64,000 nucleotides of DNA, taken from the NCBI GenBank assembly GCA_001687465.1, contig LVLI01000325.1:1-64000 (forward strand). The letters run 5' to 3'. Source of the DNA: Halocafeteria seosinensis (taxonomy: Eukaryota; Sar; Bigyra; Bicosoecida). The notes under the pieces were generated by a model, which saw only the letters and a program-made list of their open reading frames with translations, did not search any database and had not been told where the DNA came from. Shown here one piece after another: positions 22,855-33,129 of this stretch; positions within the stretch are counted from its first letter, which is position 1; each line of letters starts with the position of its first letter. The position numbers and the translations under genes were made by a program.

Positions 22855-23995
22855 ATGAGCGATAGTCGGTCGAAACAACGCATAACTAGTACAGACAACA
22901 AGCAGAGGCGCGATGAGAGACGAAAGCATGTGGATACCGTATTTCATCACTTGCAGCAGAAGGTAATTGACCTGTAAGTCGGCCTTGGTTCAGCTTCTGA
23001 CGTGTTAGTTTTGTCCGGCTGACACTGAGTTGGACTTTGAACAGAGCGCAAGAGATACGCACAGCCCATGAAACTCTGGTCCAGCAACTAAACGAGGCTG
23101 ACCAGAAAGCGGAGGAAGAGCATCAGCGAGCCCTCAAAGCGGAGGCCGAAGGGAGTAAAAAGAAAAAAGCCCCCGATCCGACGAAACCGAAACGACCACC
23201 GACGGCGTACTTGATGTTCTGCCGTGAGAATCGCCAACGAGTTGCAAACGAACTGGGAGGTCCCGTTGTCCCGAAAGATGTAACAACCGCATTAGCCAAA
23301 AAATGGAGGGAACTCTCCCCGAGTGACGCGAAAGTAAGTAGTGTGCTTCATTGGCAGGTGCGCGACTGTCGACTGTTTGTAATGGCGTGCGCAGCCATAC
23401 TATGAACGATATCGCGAAGCTATGGAAGAGCATTATGCTGAAAAACAAAGGCTGCAGGAGCAATATAGTCAAAACACAGATGACAATTCTCAGCAGCTAG
23501 GGGATGACAATCAGCAGACAGAGACAGGTAGTCCGAGGGCGGATGCAGAGGATGGCGATACTCATCACCAAACGGACGAGAATCAGTATCAGACAGATGA
23601 AGATAACCACACTCGGCCAAATAGGAACAACTATCACCAGCCGACCAATGGACTCGACCGAAACGGAAGCGATAGGGAACAGGATGAAGCGTCGGGTACG
23701 AACAAAACCGAGGATGAAGAAGCGGGGTCAGAAAATGTACGTGCTTAGGCACTGTCACTGCCACTGGTGTTTGGCTTACCTCATGTGCCATTGGCTACCT
23801 ACAGAAACGCAACCGAAGCGAAGAGGTGAATCCTTCGCAGTTGTCAACTTTTGGACCTGGTTTGGAAGAAAACCGGAAACGGGTATGCTATAGTTACGGC
23901 TGGGTTCTTAAATGGTGTCATACGGCAAAACTACTTAATGATTGTATGCGACGCAGCGGAAGAAAACGAAGAAAAAAAAGCGCACACAAGAGTGA
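22855..23995 (+). CDS. HMG-box chromatin protein
   Basis: Five exons, 22855-22973, 23045-23333, 23395-23736, 23805-23882 and 23957-23995, with introns of 71, 61, 68 and 74 bases, give 288 residues. A single HMG box spans about 87-150: KPKRPPTAYLMFCRENR, then ALAKKWRELSPSDAK joined across an intron to PYYERYREAMEEHY. It is preceded by a Lys-rich linker (EGSKKKKAPDPT) and a charged helix. After the box come an acidic, Gln/Asn-rich disordered region and a very basic tail, RKKTKKKKRTQE, likely a nuclear localisation signal. It probably bends DNA non-specifically, as HMGB-type proteins do. The first exon was found by tracing back in phase to an ATG; without it the frame starts only with TTG. Confidence 0.85.
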
Positions 23996-25085
23996 CTATC
24001 TTCCTTCAGCAAGTACTCATCAAGTTGACCCAAATGCAAATGTGGATTGCTCCAACATCAAATAGGGGAAATCGGAGGAAGTTCATCGAATTACACTCAC
24101 ACGCCAGGCTTGTTCTGGGACCTCTGGGCAATTTTCTTTAAAATCAAGACGTGAAAGATCAAAAAAGTCACATATACTTGTGGCACCGCTGTCTACGTGG
24201 ACAAATTCATTTTCCGGCGAAGAATGCGTAGGATGTCTCTACCTACATAGTTGACCACTCCCTGAATTGTCCATCGAAGCCACATAGTACTTCATAGTCT
24301 GAAGTTCAGACGGTGTATAAGATTCCACGCATGCAAACTGCCGTATTTCTGGTATATTCTGCGGAACAGCTAGAATAATCCTCACATGGACTGGATTAGT
24401 GTTGATTCGGTACAACCATAGCACAACCATAGCTTCCGTACACCCGCTATCTTACAAAACTAACTAGCTTGGACATAATAGGTTGTACATAGACTACCAT
24501 AACTGATTCTACGCTGCTAGATTTTTCTAGCTTAAACTTTTTTATTTGTCGGTATTGTCTGACTCACTATGAGTGTGAATTCTTGCGGCGGAAACACAGT
24601 GCGGATCACGCTGACCTGGCTGACAAATCAGTGACAATGCATTGAATGCACTAGTCAGTGTTTCAGGGTATACAGCAGGAAAGCCAGTCAGGTACGCCAT
24701 AGAATGACTCGTTTACTTATTCAGTATTTACAGTTAGGTGTTAGAAGTCTTTGGACCGTAGTTACTGGTGCGACAATTGCACATTACTGGTAAAGGGCTT
24801 CTCAACTTGGAGTTCCCTACCTGGAAGTTGTTAAATTCCTAACCTTAGATCTTCACAAACCACTGTAAACAGTCAGGTATTCCAATGCTTTTAGTCAGTA
24901 TCTTCTTCCCAGATAGTCTTTGCCAACTTGTATATACATAGACAGTGATAAATAGTGATTTGGTGGAAGGGCGATAGAGACGATCTGTGGACGCAAAGGG
25001 GCTAGTGTGGACTCTCTTAACGGCCTCTCGTCTCTAGGAAAGAGCTTGTTTTCGATGTTTCCAACGAGATAGCAGGCGAGCCAGG
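23996..25085. other. Long intergenic gap without a recognisable gene
   Basis: About 1.09 kb between two rightward genes. There is no frame with a domain, no tRNA and no clear repeat. The part from 24440 to 24980 is AT-rich. It should contain the HMG gene's 3' untranslated region and the CFAP74-like gene's promoter. Confidence 0.45.
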
Positions 25086-28000
25086 ATGGATTCTACGTCG
25101 TCTACGATGCACTCGACCTCTGCGTCGAGTCCTGGTAAAGGAGGGTCCTTACGGGCTGCGCAAGAAGCTGCACAACAGGCCATTGAGGAAGCTAAAGTGT
25201 GGAGAGATGCTCAGCAGGAGATTGTTTCAATGCTAGAGCAGCAAAATGAAGAGTACACGAACGAACTGTGGCGGGCACAGGTAAGCACCTACTAGATAAC
25301 CCCGAGAAAAGGACCGTCTGACAGGAGTTTTGCTCTCCGTATACACTTGCAGCGCCAACGGGATACCGGTGGATCTAACGCCGTTCGAGCCATTGCTGGT
25401 GTAAGTAGCCTCTGCATCCATTCTGGCTTTGGAAACCGATATTCGCCTCCTTAGTGCCAAATAACTGTGTATCAACGTTGATCTACGTGCAGGTCCGCGA
25501 AGCGAACAGAAAGTGTAACGAAATCGAATCAAAGCTGACGGAAGCGCGAGCCGAATTACAGGAAGCTGAAGATGCCTACAATGAAGCAACGAATGCTTAC
25601 CATGAATATACCAGAGAAATCGAAACGAGTTCCCCACAAAGACAAACTCATGACGAGGATCAATACGTGCAGAAGAAGCGAAAGGAAGCGGACCGCCAAG
25701 TGCAACGCGAGAAAAGATGCGCAGAAGCCACCTACTTTAGAGGCCAATCGGTTGCGGAAGAGGCCAGGCAACAGCATGAGGAAATTGCGCAAACATATGA
25801 TAAAAAGTTAGACGGTTCTAGAAAGGCGAGACAAAAGGCTCGTCCTCGGATTCAGGAAGAAGCGGCCCGGGCAAAAGAGTTATCTGATTTCTCCAAGGAC
25901 TTTCGCCAGCAAGAAAAGCAGTCTCGTCTAAAGAGTATCATAGAGTTGAAGGATAATACAGAGGAGGCACTGAGGCAAATGAGGAGTCAGAATTACATAC
26001 GCAAGAAGAAGCAAGAGGAAAAAAAGAAGCAGCAAGAGTCACGTGCTCGCCAACTGCGGAAGCAAGGTCAAAATCCACACGAGGTGTTCCGTAAGGAGCA
26101 GATAGATGCCCAGTACAATAAACAGAAAAGGGATATTAGAAACCAGATAGCTGATTCAAAACTGCGTCTCGGCGCTGAAGTTGCGGAAGAGGAGGATCAG
26201 CGAAGGAGGAAAGAGGAATCGCAAAGGCTAATGGAAGAGAGGACAATGGCGTCGAAAACAACCAAGACGGCGCAGGAAGAGGAAGCGTCTCGCTTGGATG
26301 AATATATGCGATCGAAAACATTGCATGGTGAGAATATTGTGGACGCTGGAGGTAGAAGCAGAAAATTCAATCCTAGCGAAGTAGTGAAGACAGAACGAGC
26401 TCCTCCCAAACTTGGACTGGGAACACTACACAAGGAGCAACCGGAAAGGATGAATGCCCTAGCTCAGAAACATGGATTGAGTACAGTGGAAGATATGCAG
26501 ATGGAGACTAGAACAAGGTTGCAGGAAACTGGTACCACCAAAAAGATGGGAACTGGAAAACAGATTTCTCAAAGAGAGCTATCGAATCTGGAAAAGAAAA
26601 TGATGCGGGATGCCAGGGAACGCCAGCGTCAGAATATCAGTGGGCCTCAGGTTGTCATGGGGAAAACCTTTGAAACAGCAGGATTCACTAGTTCTCCGGC
26701 GTGCATCGAGTTCAAAGACTACGACCCAGACAATTTGCAGCCTTTGGTGCGCACGTTTACCCTGACGAACACAAGTCTATCTTTCAATTCCTTTAAGATA
26801 CTTCCGCTCCCAGACTCAATCAGAGATCTCTTCGAAATTGAATTCAAACCTCCTGGGAGGATGTCTGCCGGATTGTCTTGTAAAATAAAGATTACTTTCT
26901 ATCCGCGTATACCTCAGGACATTAACTCCTTCATAGATGTGAGGACGTCTATTTCGCAAATGTCGATTCCGTTGCGAGCCACCTATGCCAAAGCCAAGCC
27001 AGTTTTGAAAACACCGGTGGTGGACATTGGTGACGCTACAAGAGGTAGCAAGCAAAGACAACCACTGATACTGGCAAATGAGGGTGCACTTGCAATAAAT
27101 TATTATACTCGGGTTGAAGGCGTCGAAAAGCATGAGGAAGATGCATCGTATTTCTCGTTGCCTGCCTCCGGCAAATTGGCGGGATATGGGGAAGCCCGGG
27201 TGCCCGTTACATTTGCTGCCCCTGGTGTGGAACCCGAGGCCAACACTACGGATACTCCTCGAGATTTTGCTACAAAAGCTATAGTCGAATTTGAGCCAGT
27301 GAATGTGGGAAAAGATGCGGAAGGCCTGGAAGACTCCATTGAGTTACTTACAAAAGCTAGGGCTTTACCGTTACCTCTGTTTCTGCTGAGTCACATTCGT
27401 GATGCGAAGACATGCATGATAGGAAAACCTTACCGTATTGAAATCCCAGTTTTCAATAGAGGGAGCATATCATATAAGACTCAAATTAAACTCCCCTCAA
27501 AGCTACGTGAAATGGAGGTGGTTGGCGTGAGCTCCACGTTCGGCTTCGTGCAACAGTCGCCAAACAAAGACATTCCCCGGAAAGAGAACGCAGGGTTCAT
27601 ATTCTCTGTTGGGTTAACAATACCCGAGAGTGCAGTAGAGGTTGTATCAGAAGACTCACAATCAGAAGGAAAAGGAAACACGGACTACTCAAGACTGACT
27701 GGTAAGTACAGCATCCGTATAAAAGACGAGAGACTCTCTGCATACGTGGACACTCAAACGAACTGTTTGAGTATCCCTTTTTCGCTAGTATCTGAAGATA
27801 TGCCCCTTCCAGTAGAGGGTTCCATTCAAAGTACGATTGCTCCAGGGCAACTAATCGTTGATCCTCCAGAGTTGGACTTTGGCCACTGTAGAATTGGGCA
27901 AGACGTGAGCCGCCAAGTATTGATAAGCAACTCATCTCCGATACCGGTGAGATTCGGCGTTGTTGCGGCATCTGAGCACTTTCATGTTACCCCCTCTAGT

Positions 28001-29839
28001 GGCTTTGGAGCCCTATTGCCAGGAGAAGGAAGGTTCTATGATATAGTATTTTCTCCCTCTACAAGAGAAACATTAACCGAGAAGATTTCCTTCGAAAATA
28101 CATTAAACACCGCGTGTGTGTGCAAGTGCGACGGCGAGGGACTAAAGCAGCAAATACAGGTATCCAATAATCGGATCATCATGCCAGCGCTAGCCGTGGG
28201 TGAAGAGTGCTCATCAGTAGTGACTGTCACAAACATTGATGATTACCCTCTCAACATAAAATTGCTTGCGCCGGCGCCTTCCACTAGTCAGGTGTCTGTT
28301 TATCCAACGCGAATGGTGGCGTTACAGCCCGCTCATGAGCTGGCTGTTGATTTCCATGCCTCCATTAAGGAATGGTATCCAAAAGGGACAGAAGAGCAAG
28401 AGTACAGCCAACATCGTCGATGGTTATATGGAATTGCTGCTCAACGAGTTGACGCAGTGGATGCTTTAGATAGAATGTCAAAGTGGAGGCCCCACTTAAG
28501 CGAGTGTGTAGGTGTGGAAGTGGACGTGAACGTTGTAGAGAAATCACTGGAAATCAACCCGAAAAGACTTGATTTTGGTGAGTTAGCCATCGGCGATGAA
28601 GGAGACATGACCGTCAATGTACGATGTGTGAAAGCTGAAGGGGAGTCAAATTTTGCTCTCGAAGGACTTTCGCCTACTGGACCGTTTGCCGTAGTGAATG
28701 CCCCGAGAGCAATTTCTTCCGGTCGTTCATGTAATATCAGGATCTGTTTTCGTCCTGAGTTTGCAAGAATGTATGAGGAGACTGCGTACTTTAGAGACTC
28801 TGACAGTGGAGCTCGATGTAGAATACAGCTACGAGGTGAAGGGAAGTCCCCGCTGTTGCGGATGGAACCTGAGAACGGAATGCTGACTTTCGGTAACGTA
28901 TCAGTGGGATGTGTATATTCGAAGCAGGTAAAGGTAACTAATTCTTCCTATTTCAGCGTCCCGGTCCAGCTCATTTGTCGAGAGATGAGGTGGTTAAGTG
29001 CACGTGACAGTGAGTCCACCTGTTTCGAAGTACCATCCAATTCAGACGGCTCCCCTTTACTTGAATATTCACCTGCTGAAGCTGTTATTCCCCCGGAAGG
29101 CTCGCAGTTATTTGTGTTTACATTGAGTTCTACTTCTTCTGTGGAAGACGGGGAGCGCTTGCGGGCTCAATTTCTGTTGAAACCTCAGCAGGAGACTGAA
29201 TTTGGAGAATCAGTCTCGTTACCCATTTCAGTGGAAGCGACGCTGTGGCAGAAGTTCGTTTTTGCCCACTCCTTACAGCACGAGACAGAGGACGGTAAGC
29301 AGCGTGCGGGATATGGTTCTTCGTTCTGTCACAGAATATCTATGACGACACTCTCGAACTCTTCCCAGCCGGGTGGCTCAAGCAGAGGGCCTCTGCAAGT
29401 GAGCGCTACCCCGGACGATGCATCGGACCTTGTGGTCCCTGCCATAAGATTGGGATGTACAGAGCTGCCTGATGATGTGACGTTAGATAAAGGGGCGTAC
29501 GAAATTGTGGTACCAAATGAGCATGCGAACCATGTGTTGGTCGATCCCACCAAGGGAGACTTGAAACCGGGGACAACCATAGATGTGTATTGCAAAATAC
29601 GGCAAGGCGCGAAAAGCTTGTTGTCGGGAGCAGAAAGCGGGTCCCTTATTCGCTTTGAATCTGATGGGCGGTTCGAGCTATTGCAGTACAAAATGGCCAA
29701 CTGTCGCTTGCATTTCACAGGTTCAGCGGGAACTAAAGGAACCAACACAAATTCCCTTAGTCAGGCTTTTGAAGGCACTGTAGAGGAAGATTTACCTCTT
29801 AGAATTGGCTTTGGCATCCCCCATCAGCCCTATGCATAA
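25086..29839 (+). CDS. CFAP74: CFAP74-like axonemal protein (coiled coil plus ASH/Hydin domains)
   Basis: Three exons, 25086-25280, 25353-25400 and 25493-29839, with introns of 72 and 92 bases, give 1529 residues, close to human CFAP74 (about 1580). Residues 20-430 are a Gln/Glu/Lys-rich coiled coil. From about 465 a series of immunoglobulin-like ASH (ASPM-SPD2-Hydin) domains begins: FTSSPACIEFKDYDPDN, then VDPPELDFGHCRIGQD (about 872), INPKRLDFGELAIGDEG (about 1102) and NGMLTFGNVSVGCVYSKQV (about 1208). CFAP74 is a subunit of the C1 central-pair projection of motile cilia. The order of coiled coil then ASH domains fits it better than HYDIN, which is far larger, or CFAP65, which lacks the long N-terminal coil. 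The assignment rests on architecture and on the first ASH segment. Confidence 0.75.
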
Positions 29840-29880
29840 ATGTGCATAGAGAACAAAGTAAATAGACAACCGCTCGCTGC

Positions 29881-31656
29881 TTATGCATTCCGTGACCTTC
29901 TCTTGCGCCTGCCGCGTGACGATGTGATTTCCTCCTCTCGTGCCCATTTTAAGAAGTTGAGCAGTTCTTGATCACTGTTAAACTTTTCTCTAAGCACCTC
30001 GATTGGGGTCCCCATAAAACTGGATGGCAGCTGTGAAAATGGGCTAGATTGTTCCGTGCGACATTTAGATTCTCTTCCTTGATACGATGCCGGGTCAACC
30101 TCGTCTTCGAAAAAGGAACTCTCAGCGGCTCCATACACCTCTTCGTTATGTACGGAACGATCAACATCCCAATCAATATGCCATGGATCATGTTGATGCT
30201 TCATCAATTCCTCAGGGAACTCTACAGCAGAGCTATCCTTTGCTTCAGAGTCCCTCCAGTGCTTTGGATGGTATTGTCCATGTCGATCAACCCTTCCTTC
30301 TCGTTTCTCCTGATAAATATTATCAGCGTACATTTGTAGCATTTCTGCGCTCTCCTGGGAGGTCAGCGATTGATTCTCTTCAAGGGTACGCGCAGTGTCC
30401 GCCAAGTCTTCCGGAGCTCCGGTTTCCAAAGAATCCGGTAATATTTTATGACTTCGAGGATCTAAGTGTCGTGTTAAGTTCAAGTAGTCTTTCTTATATT
30501 CCCCATAGGATGAATAGATACCTTTCATGTACTCCTCGTCCGGTTCTAGGAGTTGGCTATCTTCTTCCCCTCTATCAGATCTCCGGTTGTTATCCATCCT
30601 GTCATTGACAATTTTATCAATATCAGTCTGAGCAAGTTGCGACAGTTTGAGCAAAAGCACTTGAATTTGAACCTCATCTTCATCCGATGTAGTATTCCTC
30701 TGAAGTGACATCTCGGAAAGAGTATTGTCCAGTATATGCAAACTCTGATCCTCGAACTGCTTTTCGCCCAGCTCTGCGAGCGTTCGAATAGGACTCCACT
30801 CTCGAATCTGATCGGCATTACTGAGTAAATTGGAGCTCGACTTTAAATCGACTCCTTGCTTGTTGAGCAAGTCAGCTAGGTTAGCAGCCACTTGGACCAT
30901 AGTTTCGTCCACTTGGGCTTTCGTCTGTTGCCGCAGATGGTCCTTCTGTTCTCTCTCTTCTGCGCGCTTCAGTTCTAGTGGTAGAACCCCATGTTCCAGA
31001 GGCCCCAAATTCCATTTTTCGTTCCTCTCAGCTTCTCTGTATCGGACATGGTGGTACAAGTCCTTTGGTCGACTTTCTTCCATTATATCGCCCAGTGCCG
31101 GCGTGTCTGTGGGATCCAGATTCTCGTTCAGGAACTCACTGAAGTTGGAACTGCGGAAAAAGTCTTCCAGCCCCTCCTGCGTGAGTAGAGGATATTCTGA
31201 ATCTTTCGCAGCTTGTTTCGCTAATGCGCGTAATTGTTCATCCACACTTCCTCCACCTTCCCCAGGCCCTGGCGGAGGTGTGTGGCTGGCCGTGGCCGCG
31301 CCGCTATCTTGTTGTGGTCCCTTTCCTCGACCAGAAGAGTGCGGTGAGCCTCCTCCCTTCTTCCTCTTATCAGGACCTTGACCTCCTGAAGACTGTTTGG
31401 GCTTTGTATATCGAGCACTGGCATCCTCCTGTCCTACTCCTCCACGAGGCCGGCCTTTTTTCTCCTTTTTATGACCACTCGGAGTGCGTTCCCCCGAGTC
31501 TGTGGCGGCGTACTGACAGAAGGGAGTCGTATGGTAGTGCGAAATGCCCGAAGGACCTGGTACTCGTATACAGGACGTCGAAAACCTCGTAATAAGGCGT
31601 GTATGGGCTTGTGAGGTGCCCCTCATCCCACCACGCCAAAAAGGCACAGATATCAT
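29881..31656 (-). CDS. Predicted mitochondrial protein, function unknown
   Basis: One exon, 591 residues from ATG at 31656 (the frame opens with TTG at 31689). The N-terminus, MISVPFWRGGMRGTSQAHTR then LITRFSTSCIR, is rich in Arg, Ser and Thr and lacks acidic residues, as in a mitochondrial presequence. Residues about 60-150 are Gly/Pro/Lys-rich and disordered. The rest is hydrophilic and helical, with many Glu, Gln and Asp, and the C-terminus is very basic (SSRGRRKRRSRNA). No membrane segment or catalytic motif was seen. A matrix RNA-binding or ribosome-associated protein is possible, but this is a guess from composition. It ends 41 bases from the CFAP74-like stop codon in convergent orientation. 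Confidence 0.65.
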   Translation of the reverse strand: MISVPFWRGGMRGTSQAHTRLITRFSTSCIRVPGPSGISHYHTTPFCQYAATDSGERTPSGHKKEKKGRPRGGVGQEDASARYTKPKQSSGGQGPDKRKKGGGSPHSSGRGKGPQQDSGAATASHTPPPGPGEGGGSVDEQLRALAKQAAKDSEYPLLTQEGLEDFFRSSNFSEFLNENLDPTDTPALGDIMEESRPKDLYHHVRYREAERNEKWNLGPLEHGVLPLELKRAEEREQKDHLRQQTKAQVDETMVQVAANLADLLNKQGVDLKSSSNLLSNADQIREWSPIRTLAELGEKQFEDQSLHILDNTLSEMSLQRNTTSDEDEVQIQVLLLKLSQLAQTDIDKIVNDRMDNNRRSDRGEEDSQLLEPDEEYMKGIYSSYGEYKKDYLNLTRHLDPRSHKILPDSLETGAPEDLADTARTLEENQSLTSQESAEMLQMYADNIYQEKREGRVDRHGQYHPKHWRDSEAKDSSAVEFPEELMKHQHDPWHIDWDVDRSVHNEEVYGAAESSFFEDEVDPASYQGRESKCRTEQSSPFSQLPSSFMGTPIEVLREKFNSDQELLNFLKWAREEEITSSRGRRKRRSRNA

Positions 31657-31774
31657 TTTATCTACAACCCCCACTCGGAATAAACACAAAGATCTATAAT
31701 ACTTTCATCCACGTGGGCCCCCCTACAACCATTTCATACCGTCATTCAGTGCATAAAGGTCATGCCACATGCCC

Positions 31775-31818
31775 AAATCCGGGCGGACGGCCCGGTCCCG
31801 GGCCAGTCGCCCGGATTT
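31775..31818. repeat. 44-base GC-rich nested palindrome between divergent genes
   Basis: The outer arms AAATCCGGGCG and CGCCCGGATTT are perfect reverse complements. Inside them GGCCCGG and CCGGGCC pair again around a two-base centre. Three unpaired bases separate the two stems on each side. It lies 119 bases upstream of the ATG at 31656 (-) and 170 bases upstream of the ATG at 31988 (+), so it may be a shared promoter element or cruciform. Confidence 0.8.
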
Positions 31819-31987
31819 TTGCCGGAAGGATAAGATACAATACGTAGGGTTTTACGAGATATTGACAGTATGTGATCGACATGGACCTTTTCATTTCGAA
31901 CGAGAAGGGTACTCATTGAGTTTGGTTCCCGTTGGAACGAGCGGAGGAGCTGTAATAGGGCGTCTACAGGACGGGGAAGGGGGTGAT

Positions 31988-32983
31988 ATGCGGTCTCGAA
32001 GAAGTCATTATGCGTCTATACACAATGTATCGAGGATATTTTCGCGTGCCACGGGGGCGGTATTGTTAGTTTTAGTAGCACTGGTGCTAAACCCTCACAA
32101 TGCGCTTGGATCGGAATTAGAAAAGCCTCGAAACTTGGCCTCTGCATCATGCAACTCTGTGAAAATACCCAATACGGATGCTGTATACGATCTGTGAGTC
32201 TTTATTCTCTTCTCCTCTGTGTGAATTTTTGTGTGCTTTGGAACGCGGATTCTTGTGCAATGATACTCTTGTTGCTCGCTCAAGGACAATGAAGTTTACG
32301 CTCGCTGTTGCAGTTCTCCGCTTGCGCAACCGGATTCCACCGATGCCTACGGTGCTACATTTCACTTTAATGTATGCGGCGAAGTCAACCCGACGACCAA
32401 AGGTGACGCTGTAGTTTGTCGCTCTCCCCGCGGAGAGCCCGTGAGCGACTGCACACGCTCTTATGGAGATTTCAGTTCGAAGACCGAATTTTCGACGATT
32501 GACGGCTCCTCGGACCCGCGCGATGGCATACAGATTTCATATAATGATGGTCCAAACTGCGGCGGGAATCCCGGGAAGAAGAGCACCGCGCAGTTTCAAA
32601 TATATTGCAAGGAAGATGCAGGTGTGAGGGGTCAAACACAAGTAGTCCAGGAGTCCTGCTCGGTGTCTATACGTTTATTTTCTGAGTATGGATGCCCTCA
32701 TTTTACAACATTTTTCGAACGATTCAAGAATCTAAGTAGTGGTTGGTTGTTCCTTATCATAGTTACGGTTTTCGGTATGGCTTATCTCTTATGCGGCATG
32801 CTCTTCAAAGGATTTTGGAAAGGCGCGTCCGGGCTTGAAGTAATCCCCAATATTGCTTTCTGGAGAACCTTTTTCAATAACGTTTCCTTAGGGGCAAGGA
32901 CGATTCTGGACGCCTTACCGTGTCGACGTACAGTGAAACCGACATATGCAGGCCTCGATGAAAATATGAATCCGAGCCTGTAA
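31988..32983 (+). CDS. ATG27 / cation-dependent mannose-6-phosphate receptor-like sorting protein
   Basis: Two exons, 31988-32193 and 32314-32983, with a 120-base intron, give 291 residues. An N-terminal hydrophobic segment (ATGAVLLVLVALVLNPHNALG) is a signal peptide. The luminal domain is of the MRH (mannose-6-phosphate receptor homology) type: VYDLSPL, then FHFNVCGEV, ISYNDGPNCGG, and Cys pairs ending CSVSIRLFSEYGC. One membrane helix follows (GWLFLIIVTVFGMAYLLCG). The tail contains KGASGLEVIPNIAFWRTFF, matching the conserved post-membrane segment of CD-M6PR. Such receptors cycle between Golgi and endosomes; ATG27 members help deliver membrane for autophagy. I chose the acceptor at 32312-32313 because it alone restores the YDLSPL motif and the phase; a nearer AG at 32284 gives the wrong frame. 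Confidence 0.8.
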
Positions 32984-33129
32984 ATGTCGTCTCTTACGGT
33001 TGCTGCCACAGTGGAAAAGGCATGCACCAGCAGATCGTTTCCCCGCTAGGTAGTCACAATAAACATGAACTGTACATTCCGTCTCTTTAGAAAACGGGTG
33101 ACGCATATACTCTCACAATGCTCGTGTAA

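Noticed and set aside
22681-22950. 89-codon minus-strand frame with a hydrophobic N-terminus
   Set aside because: It overlaps, on the opposite strand, the first exon of the HMG-box gene (22855-22973), which is well supported by phase. No domain or conserved motif was seen.
30087-30608. 173-codon plus-strand frame
   Set aside because: It is antisense to the 591-residue mitochondrial-type protein, and its composition mirrors that gene.
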